Shown here: positions 16,262 through 25,841 of the stretch, piece by piece | Numbering within the stretch: the first letter of the stretch is position 1 | Layout of the letters: every line of letters starts with the position of its first letter | Assembly: GCA_023511995.1 (NCBI GenBank) | Contig: JAIMAL010000006.1 | Coordinates: 1 to 64,000, forward strand | Direction: 5' to 3' | DNA length: 64,000 bases | Source: Burkholderiales bacterium | Lineage (GTDB): Bacteria; Pseudomonadota; Gammaproteobacteria; Burkholderiales; Thiobacteraceae | Translations under genes and position numbers: made by a program | The notes under the pieces: generated by a model | What the model was told of the DNA's origin: nothing | Database searches by the model: none | What the model saw: only the letters and a program-made list of their open reading frames with translations

Positions 16262-17953
16262 ATGGCCCAGGCCAGCCAGACCCTCACCCGCAATGCCAGC
16301 CTGCTCAAGGCCAAAGCCAGCCGCCACGCCATCTATGGCGTCCTCATCGCCGTTGTCGCCATCGTCATCGCCACCTTGGGGGTGGCCTTCACCCAGACGG
16401 GCAGGATCACCGTGGATGGCATCATCGAGGCGCAACGCAGCAATGTGACGCTCTGGATCCTGGATGTGATGCCTTTCGTGTTCGCCTTCTGGGAGCAATA
16501 CGTGAGCAGCATGATCGCCTACGAGGCGGGTGCCATGCTGGTGGACCAGACCTCGGAGCTCAGGGCGCAGGCCATCGCCCTGGAGGCGCAGGCCACCCGC
16601 AATGCCACGCACGATCCCCTGACCGGGCTGCCGAACCGTTTTCTCTTCAAGGACCGGCTGGCTCAGGCCCTGCTGGCCGCAGCAAGGCAACAGAGGCGGG
16701 TGGCGGTGCTGGTCGTGGACATCGATCGCTTCAAGGAAATCAACGAGGCCATGGGCCCCTACAATGGCGATCGCCTGCTCAAACAGGTGGCTACCCGCCT
16801 GCAGGCGGCGCTGCAGGAGCCGGAGAGTGTGGCGCGGCTGGGCGGCGACGAATACGCCGTGCTGGCGCCCGATCTTGCCGAGCTCAAGGCAGTGGGGGCA
16901 GTGGTGAAGAAGGTCGAGAAGGCCATGGAAATGCCCTTCATGCTGGAACAACTCAAGCTGGACGTGCGGGGCAGCATCGGGATTGCCATCTATCCCGAAC
17001 ATGGCACCGATCCGGACACCCTGCTGCAGCGCGCCGACGTGGCCATGTATGCCGCCAAACGGAACCATGCCGGTTTCCTCGTCTATTCTCCGAAATACGA
17101 CGAATACAGCCCGCAGCGGCTCACCCTCATGGGTGAGTTGCGCGCCGCGCTGGAAAACGAGGGTCTCGTGCTCCATTACCAGCCCAAGGTGGACCTGCGT
17201 AACGGCAAGGTGGAGGAGGTGGAGGTGCTGGTGCGCTGGAACCATCCCCGGCACGGCCTCATGTATCCCGACGAGTTCATTCCTCTGGCGGAACGCACCG
17301 GTCTCATCAAGGCGCTCACCCTTTGGGTGCTGCACAAGGCGCTGGACCAGTCCAGCGCCTGGAGAAAGCAGGGGCTCGATCTGGGGGTGGCGGTGAACCT
17401 CTCCGCCCAGGTCCTCTTCGATCTCGACCTGCCGGACATCATCGCCGGCGCCCTGGCGGCGCGCGACGTGCCCCCCCAGCGACTCATTCTGGAGATCACG
17501 GAAAGCGCCATCATGGTGGACAGGGATCGCGCCATGCTGATCGTCTCCCGCATTTCCGACATGGGGGTGCGCATCGCCATCGACGATTTCGGCACCGGCT
17601 ATTCGTCGCTCTCCTATCTGTCGAAGATGCCCGTCAATGAAATCAAGATCGACAAATCCTTCGTCCTCGACATGGCGGAAAACAGCACCCATGCCGTGAT
17701 CGTGCATGCCACCATCGAGCTGGGACACAACCTGGGGCTCGCCGTCATCGGCGAAGGTGTGGAAAATGCGGCCATGTTCCAGCGCCTGCGGGAACTGGGC
17801 TGCGACGCGGCCCAGGGCTACTACATGACGCGCCCCCTCGACGAATCCGAGTTTTCCGCGTGGCTGAGGGAGGGGCGGCAAAACGGCACCCTGGTGGTGG
17901 AAAACGGCCGTATCCGCCTGACGGCGGCCGGAAGCGGAGTCGCTTCCGTATAA
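16262..17953 (+). CDS. Membrane-bound GGDEF-EAL c-di-GMP protein
   Basis: The 563-residue protein has two N-terminal membrane helices (about 23-43 and 62-80), a GGDEF domain and an EAL domain. The cyclase signature is GGDEY at 194-198 instead of GGDEF, and no RxxD inhibitory site is seen before it. The phosphodiesterase motif is EVL at 321-323 instead of EAL, but the other metal and catalytic residues are present: NLSAQ, ILEITES, IDDFGTGYSS, IKIDKSF, GEGVEN and AQGYYMTRP. I infer phosphodiesterase activity and cannot tell whether the cyclase half works. CGGAG lies upstream of the ATG. Confidence 0.9.
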   Translation: MAQASQTLTRNASLLKAKASRHAIYGVLIAVVAIVIATLGVAFTQTGRITVDGIIEAQRSNVTLWILDVMPFVFAFWEQYVSSMIAYEAGAMLVDQTSELRAQAIALEAQATRNATHDPLTGLPNRFLFKDRLAQALLAAARQQRRVAVLVVDIDRFKEINEAMGPYNGDRLLKQVATRLQAALQEPESVARLGGDEYAVLAPDLAELKAVGAVVKKVEKAMEMPFMLEQLKLDVRGSIGIAIYPEHGTDPDTLLQRADVAMYAAKRNHAGFLVYSPKYDEYSPQRLTLMGELRAALENEGLVLHYQPKVDLRNGKVEEVEVLVRWNHPRHGLMYPDEFIPLAERTGLIKALTLWVLHKALDQSSAWRKQGLDLGVAVNLSAQVLFDLDLPDIIAGALAARDVPPQRLILEITESAIMVDRDRAMLIVSRISDMGVRIAIDDFGTGYSSLSYLSKMPVNEIKIDKSFVLDMAENSTHAVIVHATIELGHNLGLAVIGEGVENAAMFQRLRELGCDAAQGYYMTRPLDESEFSAWLREGRQNGTLVVENGRIRLTAAGSGVASV

Positions 17954-18045
17954 TCGTGGCGGAAGGCTTTCCCGCGCCGGGAATCGGCTTTCCGGCTTGA
18001 GGCCGTGACCGGCTTCCCCTTTTTTCTCTGCTGCGCCCTGTTTCC

Positions 18046-19209
18046 ATGCCGCTGCCCTCTGCCAGCCGTCGCACCGAAGACATCGCGCCTTTCCATGTGA
18101 TGGACATCCTGGCCCGCGCCCGGGCCCTGGAGGCGGCGGGGCGTTCCATTGTGCACATGGAAATCGGCGAGCCGGATTTCCCCACCGTATCCCCCATCAT
18201 CGAGGCAGGCCGCGCCGCCCTTGCCGCGGGTCACACCCACTACACTCCGGCGCTGGGCCTGCCCGTGCTGCGGGCGGCGATTGCCGCCTTCTACCGCCAG
18301 CGCTACGGGGTGGAGGTGGCGCCCGACCGGGTGGTGGTCACCCCCGGTGCCTCGGGGGCCCTGCTGCTCGCCCTGGGGGCGCTGCTCGACCGGGACGACG
18401 AGCTTCTGCTCGCCGATCCCGGTTATCCCTGTAACCGGCATCTCGCCCGCTTCGCCGAGGCGCGGGCGGTGGCGGTGCCCGTGGGTCCGGAAAGCGGCTA
18501 CCAACTGACTGCGGATGCGGTGCAACGCCATTGGTCGCCGCGCACGCGGGCGGTGCTGGTGGCTTCCCCCGCCAATCCCACCGGCACCCTGCTTGATCTC
18601 GACACGCTGCGTGCCATCCACGAAGTGGCTTCCGCCGCCGGTGGCGCCCTCATCGTGGACGAGATCTACCACGGCCTCACCTATGGCTGTGAGGCGCCCA
18701 CGGCGCTCGCGGTGAGCGAGGAGGTGTTCGTGGTCAACAGTTTCTCCAAGTATTTCGGCATGACCGGCTGGCGTCTGGGTTGGCTGGTGGCGCCGCAGGT
18801 CTTCATTCCCGTTCTCGACCGCCTGGCGCAGAACCTCTTCCTTGCCGCCCCCACCGTTGCCCAGCATGCGGCGCTGGCGGCTTTCCAGCCGGAGACACTT
18901 GCCCTGCTGGAGGCGCGACGGGAGGAATTCCGCCGCCGCCGGGATTTTCTCGTGCCGGCGCTGCGCAGGCTCGGTTTCGAGATACCCGTGATGCCCCAGG
19001 GCGCCTTCTACGTCTATGCCGGCTGCCGGCGGTTCACCCACGACAGTCTCGCGTTTGCCCGGGAGCTTCTGGAGAAGGCGGGGGTGGCGGTGACCCCGGG
19101 CGTCGATTTCGGCAGCCATGAAGCCCACGTGCACCTGCGCTTTGCCTACACGACGGGGCTGGATCGTTTGGAGGAGGGCGTGGCGCGGCTCGCCCGATTT
19201 GTGGAGTAG
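18046..19209 (+). CDS. PLP-dependent aminotransferase, class I/II
   Basis: The 387-residue aminotransferase has the expected fold-type I signatures: GEPDFPT at the N-terminus, YTPALGLPVLR, SPANPTGT, IVDEIYHGLTYG and the PLP lysine in NSFSKYFGMTGWRLGW. The substrate cannot be read from the sequence; aspartate, alanine or an aromatic amino acid are all possible. The stop is followed three bases later by the beta-CASP nuclease gene, so the two are probably cotranscribed. Confidence 0.88.
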   Translation: MPLPSASRRTEDIAPFHVMDILARARALEAAGRSIVHMEIGEPDFPTVSPIIEAGRAALAAGHTHYTPALGLPVLRAAIAAFYRQRYGVEVAPDRVVVTPGASGALLLALGALLDRDDELLLADPGYPCNRHLARFAEARAVAVPVGPESGYQLTADAVQRHWSPRTRAVLVASPANPTGTLLDLDTLRAIHEVASAAGGALIVDEIYHGLTYGCEAPTALAVSEEVFVVNSFSKYFGMTGWRLGWLVAPQVFIPVLDRLAQNLFLAAPTVAQHAALAAFQPETLALLEARREEFRRRRDFLVPALRRLGFEIPVMPQGAFYVYAGCRRFTHDSLAFARELLEKAGVAVTPGVDFGSHEAHVHLRFAYTTGLDRLEEGVARLARFVE

Positions 19210-19212
19210 AAC

Positions 19213-20610
19213 ATGCACATCGAATTCCACGGCGCAGCGCGGGAGGTGACAGGGTCCTGCTTCCTTTTCCAGGTGGGGCGGTACCGCTTCCTGGTGGACT
19301 GCGGTCTCATCCAGGGCTCCCCGGAACATGAACGGAAAAACCGCGAGCCGCTGCCTTTCTCCCCCCGCAGCATCGATGCGGTGGTGCTCACCCATGCCCA
19401 TCTGGACCACGCGGGCCGGCTGCCCGTGCTCATCAAAGAAGGGTTCCGCGGCTTCATCTACACCCACCGCGCCACCGCCGCCCTTTGCCGGGTGATGCTG
19501 GAGGATGCGGCCTACCTCAACGAAAAGGAGGCGGAGCGCCACAACCGCTTTCTTGCCGGGCGTGGCAAGCCGCGTCTCGAACCCCTCTTCGACCGGGACG
19601 ACGTCTATACCACCGAACGCCATTTCCACCCCCTCGAATATGGTCAACCCCTGGAAATCCTGCCCGGCGTCACCCTCGCCCTGCATGATGCGGGGCATAT
19701 CCTCGGCTCCGCCATCGTGGAGCTTACGCTTCGGGAAAATGGGCTCACTCGTCGCGTGGTGGTGAGTGGGGATCTGGGACATCGCGGTGCGCCCATCCTG
19801 CCCGATCCCACCTTGCTGCCGGAGGCGGATTTCGTGGTGATGGAAACCACCTACGGGGACCGCTGCCACCGGCCGTGGGAAGCCACCTGGGCCGAAATGG
19901 GGGAGATCATCGGCAGCGCGCACGCGGACAAGGGCAACATCCTGGTGCCGGCCTTTGCCGTCGGCCGCACCCAGGAACTCCTCTATGTGTTGGCACGCCA
20001 CTACGAGGCGTGGAACCTCCGCCACTGGCATGTGTTCCTGGACAGCCCCATGGCCATCGAAGCGACCGCCCTCTACCGCCAATACCGGGGGATGTACGAC
20101 AAGGCCGCCCGCGAAGTGGCAAGCCGCGAAGGCGATCCCTTCAACCTGCCCAATCTGCGCCTGACACGCACTGCCGAGGAATCCATGCGCATCAACGACA
20201 TCCGCGCCGGCGCCCTCATCATCGCCGGCAGCGGGATGTGCACCGGCGGCCGCATCGTCCACCATCTCAAGCGCAATCTGCCTTTTCCCCAGGCCCATGT
20301 GCTGATCGTGGGTTTCCAGGCGCAGGGCACACCGGGCCGGGCGTTGGTGGACGGGGCCAAACAGCTCCATCTTTTCGGCGAGGACGTGCCGGTGCGGGCG
20401 CGGGTGCACACCGTGGGCGGCTTGTCCGCCCACGCCGATCAGGCGGGACTGGCTGCCTGGTATGGCCATTTCCGCAGCCGCCCGCCGGTGGCCCTGGTGC
20501 ACGGCGAGCCCACCGCCATGGACGCCTTCGCCCGGCATCTGGAAACGCAGTTCGGCGCACGTGTTCACCGACCCCTGCCAGGCCAGCGTCTTTCCCTGGA
20601 TTCCCTCTGA
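19213..20610 (+). CDS. MBL-fold beta-CASP RNA nuclease (YSH1/CPSF-like)
   Basis: The 465-residue protein is a metallo-beta-lactamase-fold nuclease with a beta-CASP insert. The zinc ligands are in THAHLDHAGR (H61, H63, D65, H66). Later motifs are HDAGHILGSAIVEL, SGDLGH, METTYGDR, AFAVGRTQELL, the SGMCTGG segment and GGLSAHADQ near the end. Such proteins process or degrade RNA. GGAG in the preceding stop region serves as ribosome binding site. It overlaps the next gene by one base (TGATG). Confidence 0.88.
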   Translation: MHIEFHGAAREVTGSCFLFQVGRYRFLVDCGLIQGSPEHERKNREPLPFSPRSIDAVVLTHAHLDHAGRLPVLIKEGFRGFIYTHRATAALCRVMLEDAAYLNEKEAERHNRFLAGRGKPRLEPLFDRDDVYTTERHFHPLEYGQPLEILPGVTLALHDAGHILGSAIVELTLRENGLTRRVVVSGDLGHRGAPILPDPTLLPEADFVVMETTYGDRCHRPWEATWAEMGEIIGSAHADKGNILVPAFAVGRTQELLYVLARHYEAWNLRHWHVFLDSPMAIEATALYRQYRGMYDKAAREVASREGDPFNLPNLRLTRTAEESMRINDIRAGALIIAGSGMCTGGRIVHHLKRNLPFPQAHVLIVGFQAQGTPGRALVDGAKQLHLFGEDVPVRARVHTVGGLSAHADQAGLAAWYGHFRSRPPVALVHGEPTAMDAFARHLETQFGARVHRPLPGQRLSLDSL

Positions 20611-21272
20611 TGTGTGGCCGCTATACGCTCACCACGCCCGATCTTTCGCCCATCGGGGAAGTGCTGGGGGTGACCCTGCCGCCGGTTGGCGTTTCCTACA
20701 ACATCGCACCGGGGAGGCTCGTGCCCATCATCCGCGCCGGTGGTCCCGCGGGTTATGAACTTACGCAGGTGAAATGGGGGCTCGTGCCCCACTGGGCGAA
20801 GGAACCCAGAAGCGACTACAGCACCATCAACGCCCGCGCGGAAACGGTGGCCGTCAAGCCTGCGTTTCGCGATGCCTTCCGCCACCGGCGCTGCCTCGTT
20901 CCGGCGGATGGCTTCTACGAGTGGCAGAAACGGGGCACAGCCAAACAACCCTGGTACATTCACCGGCGCGATGGGCGCCCCTTCGCCTTCGCCGGGCTAT
21001 GGGAGTGCTGGGGGGAGGGTGAAAAACGGCTCCAGACCTGCACCATCATCGTCACCGAGGCCAACCCGTTGTTGCGGGAAATTCACGAGCGCATGCCGGT
21101 CATCCTCAACCCGGCGGACTACCGCCGCTGGCTCGATCCCGCGGCGCAGCCGAGCCAGCTTGGCGCGCTGCTCGTCCCCTATGCCGGTGGCGACCTGGTG
21201 GCGCAGCCGGTGAGCACCCGGGTGAACGATCCCCATCATGATGGTCCGGAACTGATCGAACCCCTCCGCTGA
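20610..21272 (+). CDS. SRAP-family abasic-site protein (YedK/HMCES)
   Basis: SRAP proteins form a covalent thiazolidine link to abasic sites in single-stranded DNA and shield replication forks. The 220-residue protein begins MCGRYTL, with the catalytic Cys2, and has the conserved NIAPG (asparagine), ADGFYEW (glutamate) and HERMPVIL (histidine) motifs. All catalytic residues are present. The start codon overlaps the stop of the nuclease gene, so translation is coupled. Confidence 0.93.
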   Translation: MCGRYTLTTPDLSPIGEVLGVTLPPVGVSYNIAPGRLVPIIRAGGPAGYELTQVKWGLVPHWAKEPRSDYSTINARAETVAVKPAFRDAFRHRRCLVPADGFYEWQKRGTAKQPWYIHRRDGRPFAFAGLWECWGEGEKRLQTCTIIVTEANPLLREIHERMPVILNPADYRRWLDPAAQPSQLGALLVPYAGGDLVAQPVSTRVNDPHHDGPELIEPLR

Positions 21273-21299
21273 CGGATTCGCGCTACACTGCGCATTGCC

Positions 21300-22007
21300 A
21301 TGGGAGCCTTGTGTCGCGCCTGCTTCTGCGCTGCGTTTCTCCTGGCGGGCTGTGCCGCGCCGGTGCCCCCCACGCCTGGTGCCGCACCCGCCGGTTTCAG
21401 CGTCGGACAGCTTGCCAAGACCGACATCGACACCGTGGCCGAGCTGCACGTGGGGGAGGCACTCCACCACCTGCGGGTGCTGGCGGAGAAACTCTACCGC
21501 CGCAATCCGCGGGAATGGCGCAAGGGCAATCATGCCAGTGTGGAGGAGGCGGTGGCGCGCCTGTTCGAAGGGGACTTCCAGCGGCAGATGCCGGAGCTTG
21601 AGGGCAGACGGGGGACGGAGGCGGTGCATCTCGCCTTTCGTGACGACTTCGGCGGCGACCGGGTGGCCGCCTTCATCTGGGGGCTTGCCACCATGACCCT
21701 TGCCGCCTACAACGACCGCACCGAATTCTATGCCCTGGACGAGCTTGATCCGCAGAAGCTCTACAATGCCGCCCGCAATTACGAAATCGCCGCCTGGAAG
21801 CTCGCCCATGCCCGCAACAGCCGCGGCGAACCCTACCTGCTTTCCAATGAAATCACCGCCACCGAGCGCAATCTCTCCTTCGAGCGGGAGTTCGGCAAAC
21901 TCATCGGCCAGACCGACATGATGGCGAAAATCGTTGCCGGCCGTACCCAGCGGACGATCGTGCGGGTGATCCAGAATCTGGCCACGGCGGTCTTCCTCCC
22001 CATCTGA
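21300..22007 (+). CDS. Lipoprotein of unknown function
   Basis: The 235-residue protein has a lipoprotein signal peptide with lipobox LLAGC near residue 18, a proline-rich linker and a helical domain (VGEALHHLRVLAEKLYRRNPREW, read as VGEALHHLRVLAEKL then YRRNPREW). It probably sits at the outer membrane. I do not recognise a family with a known function. A TACACT box lies about 11 bases upstream, and five bases separate the stop from the next gene. Confidence 0.78.
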   Translation: MGALCRACFCAAFLLAGCAAPVPPTPGAAPAGFSVGQLAKTDIDTVAELHVGEALHHLRVLAEKLYRRNPREWRKGNHASVEEAVARLFEGDFQRQMPELEGRRGTEAVHLAFRDDFGGDRVAAFIWGLATMTLAAYNDRTEFYALDELDPQKLYNAARNYEIAAWKLAHARNSRGEPYLLSNEITATERNLSFEREFGKLIGQTDMMAKIVAGRTQRTIVRVIQNLATAVFLPI

Positions 22008-22011
22008 TGCC

Positions 22012-22854
22012 ATGGACAGAAGCATCCTCATCACCGGCTGTTCCAGCGGGATCGGCCTGTGCCTGGCGCGGGGCCTTGCGCGCCGGGGCTGGCGGGTATT
22101 CGCCACCGCGCGCAAGTCAGAAGACGTGGCCCGGCTGGCGCAAGAGGGGCTGGAGGCGTTCCAGCTCGATTTGGCGGATTCCGCCTCCATCACAAAGGCG
22201 GTGGAGGCGGTGCTTGCGCGCACAAACGGCAGTCTCACCGCCCTGTGCAACAATGGCGCCTACGGGCAGCCGGGCGCGGTAGAGGATTTGCGCCGTGAGG
22301 TGCTGCGGGAGCAGTTCGAAACCAATTTCTTCGGTACCGTGGAACTCACCAACCGCATCATCCCCGTCATGCGCCGCCAGGGCCATGGCCGTATCCTCCA
22401 GGTGAGCTCCCTGCTGGGCTATGTGGCGCTACCTTACCGGGGCGCCTACACCGCCTCCAAATATGCTTTGGAAGGCATCAGCGACACCCTGCGCCTGGAG
22501 CTTGCCGGCAGCGGCATCGATGTCGTGCTCATCGAACCCGGTCCCATCGAAAGCCGTTTCCGCGCCAACGCCTTCGCCGCCTATCAGCGCCACATCGACA
22601 AGGCGAAAAGTGTCCACCGGGAACGCTACGAGGCCATGGAACGCCGGCTCACCCGACCGGGCCCCGCCGCCCCCTTCACGCTGCCGCCGGAGGCGGTGCT
22701 TGCCGCCGTGCTGCGGGCATTGCAGGCGCGGCGGCCGAAAACGCGCTACCGCGTCACCTTTCCCGCGGCTTTGTTCTGGTATGCGCGCCGCCTGCTGCCG
22801 GATCGCTGGCTGGACGCGTTGCTTGAGGGCGTGGGCAGACGGGAGAGCCAATGA
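22012..22854 (+). CDS. Short-chain dehydrogenase/reductase
   Basis: This is a classical SDR of 280 residues with the NAD(P) motif TGCSSGIG, NNGAYGQ after strand 4, the catalytic serine in QVSSLLGY, and YxxxK in YTASKYALEG. The SFR-like C-terminal extension is basic. The arginine after the first strand (TARKS) favours NADPH, though this is inference. It overlaps mltB by four bases. Confidence 0.9.
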   Translation: MDRSILITGCSSGIGLCLARGLARRGWRVFATARKSEDVARLAQEGLEAFQLDLADSASITKAVEAVLARTNGSLTALCNNGAYGQPGAVEDLRREVLREQFETNFFGTVELTNRIIPVMRRQGHGRILQVSSLLGYVALPYRGAYTASKYALEGISDTLRLELAGSGIDVVLIEPGPIESRFRANAFAAYQRHIDKAKSVHRERYEAMERRLTRPGPAAPFTLPPEAVLAAVLRALQARRPKTRYRVTFPAALFWYARRLLPDRWLDALLEGVGRRESQ

Positions 22855-23881
22855 GGCGGGTGCTCGGGCTGCTCCTCTTGTCCTTTAGCCTCGTGGCCGA
22901 TGGGCGAGGCGGGGTGGAGGCGGGCGAGCCCTTCGCGGCACGTCCCCAGTACGCGCCCTTCATCCAGTCCCTGGCCGCGGAAACGTCCCTTGCCCCGGAA
23001 GACCTGGACCGCCTCTTCCGCCAGGTGATCCTCCGGCCCCAGATCGTGCGCGCCATTTCGCTGCCTGCCGAGGCCAAACCCTGGGACCAGTACCGTCCCC
23101 TTTTCGTCAACGAACGCCGCATCAGTGGCGGGCTGGCGTTCTGGGATGCCCATGCCGAAGCGCTCACGCGGGCCCGGCAGACCTATGGCGTGCCGGAAGC
23201 GGTGATCGTTGCCATCATCGGCGTCGAAACCCATTATGGCCGTCATACCGGCGGCTACCGGGTGTTGGATGCCCTCACCACCCTGGCGGTGGACTATCCC
23301 CCCCGCGCGGATTATTTCCGGCGCGAGCTGGTGGAGTTCCTGCTGCTTGCCCGGGAGCAGGGTCTCGACACCCTGGCGGTGAAGGGTTCCTATGCGGGGG
23401 CGATGGGCATCGGCCAGTTCATGCCCAGCAGTTGCCGCAAATACGGGGTGGATTTCGATGGTGACGGCCATGCCGATCTTTGGCGCAATCCCATCGATGC
23501 CATCGGCGCCGTCGCCCACTACCTGCACGCCTTCGGCTGGCAGCCGGGCGCACCCGTCGCCTACCCGGTGGAAGTGGCGGGGGAGGCGACCCGCGAGCTC
23601 GCCAACACGGGGTGGAGCGCGCGCCGCCCGTTAAGCGAATGGCGGGCGCGGGGCGTGAGCCTTAAGGAGAGCCTACCGGAGACGCTGGAAGCCATGCTCA
23701 TCCGGCTGGATACGACGCAGGGGCCGGAATTCTGGCTTGCCTTCCAGAACTATTACGTCATCACCCGTTACAATCGCAGTTTCCAGTATGCGCTTGCCGT
23801 GCACCAACTGGCGCAGGCGCTCGCCACCGCCCGCGCCACCGCGTGCAGTGTCTGCCGCCTGGATGCCACCGTTTCACCGCA

Positions 23882-23885
<4 letters not shown>
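22851..23885 (+). CDS. mltB: Lytic murein transglycosylase B
   Basis: MltB cleaves the glycan strands of peptidoglycan. The 344-residue protein has a signal peptide without a clear lipobox, the catalytic glutamate E126 in AIIGVETHYGRHTG, and the family motifs GSYAGAMGIGQFMPSS and YGVDFDGDGHADLW. The start overlaps the SDR stop by four bases (ATGA), and the stop overlaps the HPP gene start, giving a tightly coupled run of genes. Confidence 0.93.
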
Positions 23886-25773
<1,888 letters not shown>

Positions 25774-25841
25774 AAGGGCGCCCTCAAGCCGCGGGCGCCG
25801 CCGCCGATAAAGGGGGGAAAACGCGAGCGACCACCACTCCC

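Noticed and set aside
17954-18045. Terminator after the GGDEF-EAL gene
   Set aside because: A six-T run is present near 18025, but the preceding stem is only four base pairs and distant.
17821-20568. Long open frame on the minus strand, about 915 codons
   Set aside because: It is antisense to the aminotransferase and beta-CASP nuclease genes, which have full catalytic motifs.
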